A stretch of 64,000 nucleotides of DNA from Morinoia aosen (lineage: Eukaryota > Arthropoda > Malacostraca > Amphipoda > Talitridae), in assembly GCA_030386875.1 (NCBI GenBank), contig CM059558.1, forward strand, positions 5,217,501 to 5,281,500, read 5' to 3'. The position numbers were made by a program, and so were the translations under genes. The stretch's first letter is position 1; every line of letters starts with the position of its first letter. Below, piece by piece: positions 45,317 to 56,100 of this stretch. The notes beneath the pieces are model-generated. The model ran no database searches and had not been told where the DNA came from. It saw nothing but the letters and a program-made list of their open reading frames with translations.

Positions 45317-46129
45317 AATTCACAATTTAATTTTTGGTCAGTTCAATCAAGTATGTATTCCGTCGTTGCATTCGATGAAGAAGAATCAGTGTCTGGTGTG
45401 CCCAATTGTTGGGTAGTGTTTGAAAATGGCCGAAATTGGTGCTGGTGGCCCAATAGACCATGCTCCACAAAAATGGTGAAGGAGCAGGTCAAACCAGACA
45501 AAAACTGGGGAAAGTTTTCTTGTAGAGTACTTTCTAAGGACTGCTCATATGAACAGATGAGAATGAAAGTAGAAAAAGCTCAATTTGTTAGTGAAGTTGA
45601 AACCACAGATGTGAGAGAAGACCTAAAAAGCCAAGAACTGAAAATTCAAGTACACTATCATCCAGCAGTGAAGATGAGAAAAATTGGCAGACTGCATCAC
45701 GTGCAGATGGTGCATCTGACTCGACGCCACCACCATCACCTCCTGTTCAGCTAGTGCGTAAAGGTAGGGAATGGACACTTGTTTTGAATATTTGAAAGCA
45801 CTATATTTTTTATTTGTACCTTCTTATGAAATGAAATTCCTTTGTAAGTAACACTTGCACAGCATAATTTGCTTTCTTATTTTTATATGTAAAAAAGTCC
45901 CTAATTGCATACTTCAACTGTGAAAGTATTGGCATCTGAATCATAATGTTTTATTGATTACTTTACCAGGAATGAAATTAAATCTTACTTCCTTCAGCTA
46001 ATATATTTAAAAGTGAAGCAATGTAACGATTGTCAGTTTTCTTGTGGGATTTGCTAATTATAGGTTAGTGACCGGAAATAAATAACAGAACTTTCTTCCC
46101 TACAGTTTTACCCAAATGATAATAGTGAT

Positions 46130-46365
46130 AGAATATGCCAACGCTGGGAGAGGGGCGGCTAACAGCGTCCTTAAATACCAACGCTCATACGGGTGAACTG
46201 CTTAAACCCCTCCGTAAGCTACCGTGGCCAGGTACTCCCATGTAGGCACTATTATCGGCTGGGCCGGCGCATATTGTCTACGTCCCAGAATGTGTCGCAA
46301 GGGGCTGTTCAGAAGAGCAACTACCTACAGCCCTTTACAGCCGCTACTTAGCTTAAAGCAGCAGA
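46130..46365. other. GC-rich island in DUF4806 intron 1
   Basis: About 235 bp (CGCTGGGAGAGGGGCGGC, GGCTGGGCCGGCGCAT and similar) far more GC-rich than its surroundings. No tRNA boxes, inverted ends or protein similarity seen. Possibly an inserted short element. Confidence 0.4.
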
Positions 46366-46489
46366 ATCATAATATAGAAAAAACTCATCAATAGATAGCC
46401 AATGCTTTTTACGTTATTTTGGGTAACAATTCACCTATGTAAATTTTGTATTATAACAAGCTACTATTTAACTATATGCAAGTATGTAA

Positions 46490-46640
46490 ATTGGCGGACC
46501 CAAGGGGTTGCCCTAAGCGAGAAGTTAGGTAGGCCTTATTTCGTGACAGTAGGTAAGGTTTTGTTCCGTCCCCGACCATCTTTTTTTCAGTTTATACTGT
46601 CTAGTTTTGAAAAACTGCTGCTATTCTCCATGAACTTTTC
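46490..46640 (+). repeat. Copy of dispersed repeat R1
   Basis: CAAGGGGTTGCCCTAAG, AGTTAGGTAGGCCTTAT and GACCATCTTTTTTTCAGTTT align in order with 49265-49400 and 6325-6364/7114-7140. Located in intron 1 of the DUF4806-type gene. Confidence 0.45.
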
Positions 46641-46719
46641 TTCTTAATTAATAAACTGTTTTCCTAGTTTGCAGGCTTCGTGTTTTATGCGTAAATAAAA
46701 ATTAGTATATATTAGTATT

Positions 46720-46865
46720 ATCACCTATGTACAAGGTATCCTGTGTATGAACACACCTTGTGCAGAGTTTTCCCGATTCAACGTGTCTGTAAAGTGCCGT
46801 TATTTATTTTACTGTAAAAATATTAATGATAATAATACTATAAATAAATTTGTTGCAGTATCATA
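46720..46865 (+). repeat. Repeat pair member (with 48130-48250)
   Basis: Shares TATGTACAA-GGATCCT, GAACNCACCT, a TTCCC and a TGTAAAA...GATAATAA order with 48140-48245. Diverged copies of one repeat in the same orientation. Each ends in an AATAAAT-type tail, so it may be a short retroelement end. Confidence 0.4.
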
Positions 46866-47989
46866 ATCATTGACAAATATGTAAAAATTATAAGTTTTCC
46901 TTCGGTCAGGTCTAGAAATTACACAATTGATTTAAATTTATATGCCCAGTACCACCTACAGTATGTTGAATACTTTGTAAATTAGTGTTAATTTTTGAAT
47001 TTGTATTCTATGTTCTACTTTCAGGCAAATCTCACCCTGGTCAAATCTCGGTGGCTCTAGAGAGTCTAGAGAATAAAGTCACAGCATGCATTGACTCTCT
47101 GAGATCAGAAGTTCAAAAACTGAAAACGGACATTACGCAACATATTGATGAAGGTTGGGACACCTTAATCAAGCATCAAGAAGAAAACCATACAGAAATC
47201 AAGTTGATAAGAAAAAATTTGAAAAGGTCTTCTCAGATTATACCAATGGAAGACAACAAACTTCCATCTTTTCCACTTCAAAGTCTGGAGGAAATGAGAA
47301 TTTTAGACAATATTTTAGAAGATGATGGTCAGAAGCAAGTTCTGATTCGTGAATTGGAGTTAATTGGTGGAAGAAAACTTAATCAGGTTGTATATAACTT
47401 CATGAAACATGTAATGAACAAGGATGTCGCTTTGAGCTACAGTCTGAGAGGGGCGAAGAAAAAACTGAAGTTCATGTAGTAGTAAAATCAGGTTTCTAGC
47501 GCTTCAGTAACAAAGTCTATAACGCGCTGAAGTTCATGGATTTGATTCTCTACAGATGTATTCTCGGTTAGTAGATATTTTCAGAGTACATTTGTGTTTG
47601 CATGTACAGTCTGTAGATGTCTATTGTGCGCCCTGTTTTAACAATTTAAATAATTATGAAAAATCTATACAGAAATCTTTGACATTTTCTAGAGTTTTTT
47701 TAAATGTTTTGCAATAGATGCTGTGAGGAAAAACCCAAAGTTTGCTGCTGCAACTGATGAAGAAATCAACCAATATATTGGGTTGAGCCTCGTTAATGCA
47801 CGGGATCGTGACAAGGGACGGAGAAGCAGGCTCACACCGGAAACGCCGCAGGTCGATTCTGCACACGTGGATGTTTCTGCTGCAGATGAAGAGGCTGGCC
47901 ATTCTATGGCTTAGAATTGTCAATTTTTCCCCTTAGGGGAGACACAACTGTTATATGTATGGAAATTACCGTTCAGAGGGAAAATAAAT

Positions 47990-48410
47990 GAGTTTGATAT
48001 AGGCCTTCTCTTTATTAAAGTTATTAGGTTTTCCTTCAAGTTTCAAGTGCTTTTTGTTGGTTGTTAATAACTAAAATTTTTTTCATCTCTTTTCTTTTTT
48101 TTGTCTGTTTTCCAAAGTTTTTGTTTGACTTGGTTATTCTATGTACAACGGATCCTCTGTGGGAACGCACCTCGTAAATTCACTGTTCCCTCAAGTTTGT
48201 TAGTATCTGTAGTGTAAAACATATGTCGATAATAAATAATCCCTTCCTCATTTTTTTGAGGTGCATTCTGGTTTAAGTGGCTAGCTTAAACAATCATGAT
48301 ATTAAAAATAATCTGAGAAGAATATATCCTACAGTAATCACGGGCTAAGTACTAGTTAATTAGTGCTAATCTGCTCATGTTCTCAATGTGATAAAATCCT
48401 AATGAATTCG
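47990..48410 (+). repeat. Downstream region with second repeat-pair copy
   Basis: After the DUF4806 polyadenylation signal. 48130-48250 matches 46720-46865 (see there). No gene seen. Confidence 0.4.
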
Positions 48411-48840
48411 CTAATCATTTTACTAAAACCCGATTGTCTCTAAAATGGTAAACCAATGTCAGTTTATAAAATAGAATGTTTTGATATAACAAACACCATC
48501 AACATGCTGAAATGAACAAGTAATTTTTATTCATAGTTTCACATTCACATTAACATTGACAAGATGTTCTAATGTTGTACTATGGTTACTCATTTAGACC
48601 TGTGCAATCGTCTCTAGTCTAAATGTGTAACAATAGTTCTCTATTGAACATCTCGTGAATCATACTAACAATGAGAATAGTCCTGTCAACTTTAATTGTT
48701 TTCATTTTGCATATGTAACAAGAAAATTGCTTGTTCTTTTCAGCCTGATGATTATGTTCGTAACATTGAAACGTTGCATTTTATAAACTAACGTTTGTGA
48801 AGCACTTTATTGCTTAAAGAGTTTTAGTAAAATGGTTGGT
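48411..48840. mobile_element. Foldback/MITE, ~430 bp
   Basis: Long imperfect inverted repeat. The left end ATCATTTTACTAAAACCC pairs with the complement of the right end, ACCATTTTACTAAAACTC. Further in, CAGTTTATAAAATAGAATG pairs with TAGTTTATAAAATGCAACG, followed by ATCA...GCTGAA on both sides. The symmetry centre is near 48625. Non-coding. Flanks are TA-rich with no clear longer duplication, so the superfamily is unknown. Confidence 0.65.
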
Positions 48841-48881
48841 GATTTCGTGAAATTTTTATAACGGCATGAACTTCAACAGTT

Positions 48882-49106
48882 TTGAAAGGTCCAGAAATTG
48901 GAGATAATCAGTTCATGGTGGGAAAGGAAATATGTTATCTAAGGAGCACGAATCAAAGATTAAAATTAATTTCGGGTAAATTAGATTTCTTAGCATATTT
49001 ACTTGCACCTACATTGACTTCATTTGTAGATCAGAAAGATGCCCAGATCTATAAAGAATTTTTTTTTGCAGAAGCAAAACAAACAGACTCTACATTAGTC
49101 AATTAG
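48882..49106 (+). other. Unassigned 74-codon frame
   Basis: A frame beginning at a TTG and ending ATTAGTCAATTAG. Its composition (GPEIGDNQFMVGKEICYLRS) looks protein-like and it lies just after the foldback, 1 kb downstream of the DUF4806 gene on the same strand. I do not recognise it. It may be a leftover exon of the same mobile element or chance. Confidence 0.25.
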
Positions 49107-49249
49107 TGATTTGTGAAAGGGTTGTACTACAAATTGTCTCTTTAGTTGCAGACATGTGTTGGAAAATGAGAATGAATGTCAAAGAATATGTCAATACAAT
49201 TAGTATAATTTATGGCTTGCGATGGTATGAGGTGTGGAAAAACTGGAAA

Positions 49250-49600
49250 TGCAATATCTATGGGAATTAGCGCTCCTAGGGGGACTATGTAAGGGCCTGA
49301 GCTAAAGGTTAGGCAGGCTTTCTTTTTGTTAAAATAGAATAAGTTTTTGTTTTGTTACGGACCAACTTTTTCGGTTCACTGCTGTCCTGTTTTTCAGCAC
49401 TGACTAATTTCTTCTTCAACTTTTTCTTGTTTCATGATCTTCTTTCTTAGCTTTCTGTTTCTGTGCCCTTTCTGTGTAGATTCCGCGTTGCCTTAACTCC
49501 ATACTAAATGGTGCCTTCTTCATTCCTCTCCTTGGATAGCCTTTGTTGCAGATAGGGAGGCTTAAACTAACTAATAATCTATAATCCAACTGAAATTGCA
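49250..49600 (+). repeat. Dispersed repeat R1, best copy
   Basis: Longest copy of the family: CTCCTAGGGGGACTATGTAA, a GGTTAGGCAGGCTTT segment, TTCGGTTCACTGCTGTCC, TTTTTCAGCACTGAC, TGTGTAGATTCCGCGTTG, and GGGAGGCTTAAACTAACT at the end. It matches 6310-6364 + 7114-7300 over most of its length, with an internal length difference near the TTCATTCC stretch. Origin unknown; no tRNA boxes found. Confidence 0.5.
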
Positions 49601-52490
49601 AAAGATAATGTTTTAGTCCTCATTTTTTAGATACGAGTGGAAGCAAATGCGAGAGTGGAATCATTTCTAATTTTGTACGGTTAGCCGAAGGTTTGAGTGA
49701 AAGTAGAAATAAGTTGCGTGTGTTTGCTATTTGTATATATGTGAGAAGATGATTTCACTAGTTGACTAAAATGTCAGGTACATAAATAAATGCATGAGTA
49801 TTTTGTATGTTTCTGTTTGTGGCTATTAGTAACGACGGATCTCTGACGCATCTGTGATTTCTCGAATATACGAATCAAATATATTATCTCTGTTCTGGTA
49901 TCTAAAATAGAATTTTTTGATTTCAGATGGTATCAACATTTTATATTTGTGCTCTCTTTATTCACTAGTTATACCACTTACAAAAGGAAGGTGAGCAAAG
50001 ATGCTTTTCGCTCAATAAAACGGAATATGTTAGCACTTGGCATACTCTTATGTAATTTTTCATGGTGCTTCTTGGATTCTGTGAGTGTTTTTCAAATCCG
50101 TCATGATATTTTTCAGGTAGTTTTTTTTTTTTTGCGCAGTTCTTTGTGCAACTCTCAACGTGAAAAAAATTTGATTATTTAGCTCTGCTACAAATTCTCT
50201 TTCTGGAGATTTATGCCCTTTTTATCCAGTATTTGTCCTCATATTCTCTCAAAAATCCAGTATAAATAGAAATATTGCATCACTCATATTAGAAAACATC
50301 CCATTTTAGATATATTTTGATTATTACCACCTTTTTAGTTACTTTATTGCATTAGAAAGCGTTTCTGTCATGTATGATTTCATTTCATACATTTTTTTCC
50401 TACCCTTAAAATTAATTACTCTTACTCATCTTGCATTTCAGCAACCTATGACATCTTGATAGCTAGTCAATTTTTTTCAACTAGGTTGCCCCAAAACTTC
50501 TGTTACCGAAAAAAAGTACATGATATTCACATGAATAGCTTTTACATTTTAGCACTCAACTTGCTAATGAAATTCTAAAATACTCATACGAACATCATTT
50601 AAAGGTTTTCCTTGTAACAGAATTTAAGAGGCAGCCTAATACTAGGACTATAAATACTTGGACTACAGCATATCAACACATAAAGAATTGTGTATAGATA
50701 CTTCTGGGTGGAAGTTAGATCATTACTTAGAAACTATTAACTCATACATCGAGTGGTTTCACCAGAGTTCCGTGCTCTTACGAAATAGCTTTACTGAAAT
50801 GAATTTATAAAATCTAAGTCTCCTCTATGATCACCTAAATCTTCTTTTTCTGGAATGCAAGAAATACAAAATAGACCTCAGATGGCCGTTCGGCTGCTTA
50901 TATCAATTAGAACGGTAACAATTAACGTAAAGAAGGTTGGAGAGGAGCAAATTTTTTTCATGGAAGAAGGAATCGTAGCATATGAATGCGTTGTTTGGTG
51001 CCGGCGCCGTTCTTGTATTTTGTATAAAACACTTAATTAACAGCACGATCACTGGAATCTGCCTTTAATTATGTTTATTTGTGCATTCGATGACTATCAC
51101 AAAATTAGCCATTAGATGAGAATCTTTAACTTGAAATATAACCCAAGAGAATGTTGCCCATGACCATGCAAAAGAGAATTAAGTGACATCGAAAGGGTAT
51201 TAGTTTTCAACAAGATGTGTGGATATACGAGTGTAAATTACTTACCAGAATAAGTCAAACTTTTTCGACCAGAATAAGTCAAACTTTTCGAGTCAAACTT
51301 TTTCGATCAACTTTAATAACTTCTAATATTGTCTCGTATAATCAGCCTGGAGTTATGTTTATGAATAATCTATTCATAAACTGTTTATGAATAATTTATT
51401 CACAAATATATCTCTAAAACACGCAACAATGAGCGGTGAAGGCTCCTGTGATACCCTTTAATACTGATATATGCCATAATATGGAATTTACTACTGTTCA
51501 AGATAATTCTGTCATTTAAATTGAGTCCGTAATCTTATTGAAAAAAATGTAAACAAAATATGGCATCTTGGGGGACCTGTTTTGCTGTTTCAAGCAGCTT
51601 CCACGGCATAAAGAACGACGCCAGTCACAAATACATAGAAGGATACAGGTTCCCATGCAAAATTGATTGCATAGTAAATATCAAAAGTTTACTGATGATT
51701 TCCTTAATAAGTGCAATTTGTGACAGCCCCTCCATAAAAAAGGTTTCAACATTTCCCTCGAAGTATTGGGTAATGAGAGATTGATCGTGAAATTGTAAAT
51801 CTTCTGCTTCAATATCATAGCAATAAATGCAAATTGAGTGGGTATGTATTCACTGTTTCAGTACAACTAGGCCTCCGAATATTAATTTACAATTGGTATT
51901 TTCAGATGATCCTGTGTATGAACATCATGTCCGTGTGAAGTGCGTCTTGATATTTTACATGGCATCATATCGGACTCCTCAAATTTTTCTGCTCCCAGTG
52001 TGGACATCTATGCAGTTCAATTCGTTGGATCAACAGTGCCATGACTCTGCATGCGCTATTTCTGCATGATTTGCTCGGGTGAGTTGATACTATCAACGCT
52101 TTTGCATTTTCATTTATGTTGTCATCTATTTTTTTATATTAAAACTTCTGTTCTGTTCCGCTATACCAGTCATTTTGGACGATAATACACTGGAGTTTGA
52201 GTAATTGAAGAAAACGCAAAGCATAATTTCAGTCTTAGTTTCATATTTTAGATTTTTTCTCACACTCAGATTGTAGGAATGAGGTTAAAAAACAAATTTC
52301 ATCGTCGAAGAGCTCCAGAGAAGACTGTCAAGTGCTATAGCAATCATCATCATGAATGAAGAGCGAGAAATTAATTAAGAATAGCCGTACAGATCGTCTG
52401 TTGCTCCAAGTTACTGCCCCCTGAGCATATCAGGTAGAAGCCTTTAATGTGACTAGTCGGAAGATTGTGTAACTTCTGAGAGTGTGCGCA
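49601..52490. other. No gene recognised
   Basis: About 2.9 kb AT-rich with short frames only. 51240-51300 contains a short direct repeat (GAATAAGTCAAACTTTTTCG two to three times), and 51350-51415 repeated TTTATGAATAAT motifs. Confidence 0.5.
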
Positions 52491-52494
52491 GAAC

Positions 52495-52720
52495 CTGACT
52501 TAGACACTGATATGTTGTGTAAAATAGACAGGGGATATATATGTGGGGTTAAATAGACGGGATATGTGTCGTAAAACAGACGATATATGTGAGGTAAAAT
52601 AGACATGAAATGTGAAATTAACCACACAGGGCATACGAGTACAATATTGAGGTAAAATAAACTGGGGATATGTGGGGAAAAACAGACGGGGGCATATATG
52701 GGCACAACATATATAGTAGG
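52495..52720 (+). repeat. Degenerate TAAAATAGAC...GATATATGTG repeats
   Basis: Imperfect units of roughly 25-30 bp (GTAAAATAGAC, then GGGATATATGTGGGG) leading into the 24-bp array. Irregular, so probably a decayed minisatellite. Confidence 0.6.
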
Positions 52721-52727
52721 CATGTGA

Positions 52728-52975
52728 GAAAAACACATGGAGGACAAGTGGGCAAAACACATCGCTGACAAGTGGGCAAAACACATGGAGGACATTTGGG
52801 CAAATAACATGGGGAACATACGGGAAAAACACATAGAATGGATGCGGGCAAAACACATGGAGGACATGTGGGCAAAAAACATGGGAAACACACGGGAAAA
52901 ACACATAGAAAGCATGCGGGCAAAACACATGGAGGACATGCGGGAAAAACACGTGGGGAACATTTGGGCAAAACC
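52728..52975 (+). repeat. 24-bp minisatellite, about 10 copies
   Basis: Unit GGGCAAAACACATGGAGG plus ACATGT with variants. Because 24 is a multiple of three, both strands have open frames with an 8-residue period (for example MEDMWAKH or PHVLHVFC). These are not supported as genes. Confidence 0.85.
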
Positions 52976-53134
52976 TGGGTTACCCAGTGGTTTACCCAGA
53001 AAATACCCATGTAAAGCCCACCTGGGCTTTTTTTCCAAAAAACCACATAGGCCCCACATGGGCAAACCACATGGGCCCCCGTGTGCAAACCACATTGGCC
53101 CCACATGGAGCCCAGGATAGATTCTACTTGGGTA
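52976..53134. other. CACATGGG-rich junction
   Basis: Short inverted and direct CACATGGGC and GGGCCCC motifs between the 24-bp array and satellite B, echoing those right of satellite A (27163-27250). Confidence 0.5.
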
Positions 53135-56100
53135 TCGACTGGGCAAACGTCAAATGACGTGATTTTCACTGTATGCGACCGAGAAAAACACTTAAACGCG
53201 ATTTTCACCGCATTCGAACTAGGAAAGGCCCAAAACGCGCTCTTCAGCTCTGTCGAACGATGAATCGGCTCAAGATGCACTTTACACCTCTGTCGACTGG
53301 GCAAACGGCTAAAGACGTGATTTTCACTGTATTCGACCTAGGAAACAACCTAAGACGCGATTTTCACCGCATTCGAACTAGGAAAGGCCCAAAACGCGCT
53401 TTTCAGCTCTGTCGACCATGGAAGCGGCTATAGATGCGCTTTTTACCTCTGTCGACTAGGCAAACGGCAAAGGACGTGATTTTCACTGCATTCGACCTAG
53501 GAAACAACATGAGACGCGATTGCCACCGCATTCGACCTAGGAAAGGCCCAAAACGCGTTTTTTACCTATGTCGACCGTCGAATCGGCTAAAGATGCACTT
53601 TTCACCTCTATCGAATGGGTAAGCAGAAAAGGACGTGATTTTCACTGTATTCGACCTAGAAAACAACTTAAAACGTGATTTTACCCGCATTCGAAATACC
53701 AAAGTCCCAAAACGCGCTCTTTAGCTCTGTCCACCGTAGAATCGGTTGAAGATGCACTTTTCACCTCTGTCGACTGGGTAAACGGCAAAGGACAGGATTT
53801 ACACTGTATTCGACCTAGGAAACAACCTAAGACGCGACTTTCACAGCATTCGACCGTTTGAAAGGCCCAAAACGCGTTTTTTACCTAAGTCGACCGTCGA
53901 ATCAGCTAGTGATGCACTTTTCACCTCTGTCGACTGGGAAAACGAAAGAAAAACGATTTTCACCGCATTCGACCTAAGAAACAACCTAAGCCCGATTTTC
54001 ACCGTATTCGACCTAGGAAAGGCCCAAAACGCGCTCATTAGCTCTATCGACTTCAGAATCCGCTCAAGATGCACTTTTCACCTCTACCGACTGGGCAAAC
54101 GGCAGAGGACGTGAATTTCACGGTATTCGACCTAGGAAACAACCTAAGACGCTATTTTCACCGCATTCGAACTAGGAAAGGCCCAAAACGCGCTCCTCAG
54201 CTTTGTCGAACGATGAATCGGCTCAAGATGCACTTTTCACATCTGTCGACTGGGCAAACGGCAAAAGACGTGATTTTCACTGTATTCAACCTAGGAAACA
54301 CCCTAAGACGCAATTTTCTTCGCATTCAAACTAGGAAAGGCCCAAAACGCGCTCTTCAGCTTTGTCGAACGATGAATCGGCTCAAGATGCACTTTTCACA
54401 TCTGTTGACTGGGCAAACGGCAAAAGACGTGATTTTCACTGTATTCGACCTAGGAAACAACCTAAGACGCAATTTTCTCCGCATTCAAACTAGGAAAGGC
54501 CCAAAACGCGTTCTTTAGCTCTGTCGACCGTAGAATCGGTTGAAGATGCACTTTTCACCTCTGTCGACTGGGTGAACGGCAAAGGACAGGATTTACATTG
54601 TATTCGACCTAGGAAACAACCTAAGACGCGATTTTCACTGCATTCGACCGTGGAAATGCCCAAAATGCATTTTTTACCTATGTCGACCGTCGAATCGGCT
54701 AATGATGCACTTTTCACCTCTGTCGACTGGGAAAACGAAAAAAACGATTTTCACCGCATTCGACCTCGGAAACAACCTAAGACCCGATTTTCACCGTATT
54801 CGACCTAGGAAAGGCCCAAAACGCGCTCTTTAGCTCTATCGACTTTAGAATCCGCTCAAGATGCACTTTTGACCTCCATCGACTGGGCAAACAGCAGAGG
54901 ACGTGAATTTCACTGTATTCGAACTTGGAAACAACCTAAGACGCGATTTTCACCGCATTCGAACTAGGAAAGGACCAAAACGCGCTCTTCAGCTCTGTCG
55001 AACGATGAATCGGCTCAAGATGCACTTTTCACCTCTGTCGACTGGGCAAAGGGCAAGAGACGTGATTTTCACTGTATTCGACATAGAAAACAAACTAAGA
55101 CGTGATTTTCACCGCATTCGACCTAGGAAAGGCCCGCAACGCACTTCTTCGCTCTGTCGCCGTGGAATCGGCTAAAGATGCTCTTTTCACCTCTGTCGAC
55201 TGGGCAAACGGAAAATAAAGCAATTTTCGCCGCATTCGATTAAAGGAACAACGTAAGACGCGATTTTAATCGCATTCGACCTAGGGAAGGTCCAAAACGC
55301 GCTGTTTAGCTCTGTCCAGCGTGGAAGCGGCTAGAGTTGCTTTTTTTACCAATGTCGACTAGGCAAACGGCAAAGGACGTGATTTTCACTGTATTCGACC
55401 TAGGAAACAACATAAGACGCGATTTTCACCGCATTCGAACTAGGAAAGGCCCAAAACGCGCTTTTTAGCTCATCGACCGTGGAAGCGGCTAAAGATGCAC
55501 TTTTCACCTCTGTCGACTGGGCAAACGGAAAAAAAAGCGCAATTTTCACCGCATTCGACCTAGGAAACAACCTAAGACGCGATTTTCACCGCTTTCGACA
55601 TGAGAATGGCTAAAACGCGCTTTTTAGCTCTGTCGACAGTGGTATCGGCAAGAGATGCACTTTTCACCTCTGTCGACTGGGCAAACGGCAGAAGACGTGA
55701 ATTTCAATGTTTTCGACCTAGAAAACAAAATAAGACTCGATTTTCTTCGCATTCAAACTAGGAAAGGGCCAAAACGCACTCTTTAGCTCTGTCAAACAAT
55801 AAATTGGCTCATGATGCACTTTTCACCTCTATTGACTGGGCAAACGGCAAAGGACGTGATTTTCACTGTATTCGACCTAGAAAACAATCCAAAACGCGAT
55901 TTTAACCGCATTCGAACTAAGAAAGTCCCAAAACGCGCTTTTTAGCTCAGTCGACCGTAGAATCGGTTGAAGATGCACTTTTCACCTCTGTCGACTGGGT
56001 GAACGGCAAAGGACAGGATTTACATTGTATTCGACCTAGGAAACAACCTAAGACGCGATTTTCACTGCATTCGACCGTGGAAATGCCCAAAATGCGTTTT

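Larger units (their letters stand above)
45342..47914 (+). pseudogene. DUF4806-type three-exon gene, probably frameshifted
   Basis: Exon 1 follows an acceptor (TTTGGTCAG, 45341). ATG is at 45353, with MYSVVAFDEEESVSGVPNCW and NWCWWPNRP, then RVLSKDCSYEQMRMKVEKAQ, ending at the donor AAAG|GTAGGG (45763). Exon 2 starts after TTTCAG at 47025, phase-compatible, with a coiled-coil-like stretch (VALESLENKVTACIDSLRSE) and the DUF4806 core (FPLQSLEEMRILDNILED to LNQVVYNFMKHVMNKDVALSYSL). The donor is probably CAG|GTTT at 47491. Exon 3 is 47718-47914 (AVRKNPKFAAATDEEINQYI, ARDRDKGRRSR), also typical. Two frame breaks are needed, near 45640 and in the A-run near 47457, so it is a pseudogene or carries sequencing indels. 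AATAAA is at 47983-47988. Biochemical function unknown. Confidence 0.65.

Noticed and set aside
52430..53304. ORFs of 127-238 codons with 8-residue repeats
   Set aside because: They arise from a 24-bp minisatellite, are open on both strands and have no start context or conservation that I can see.
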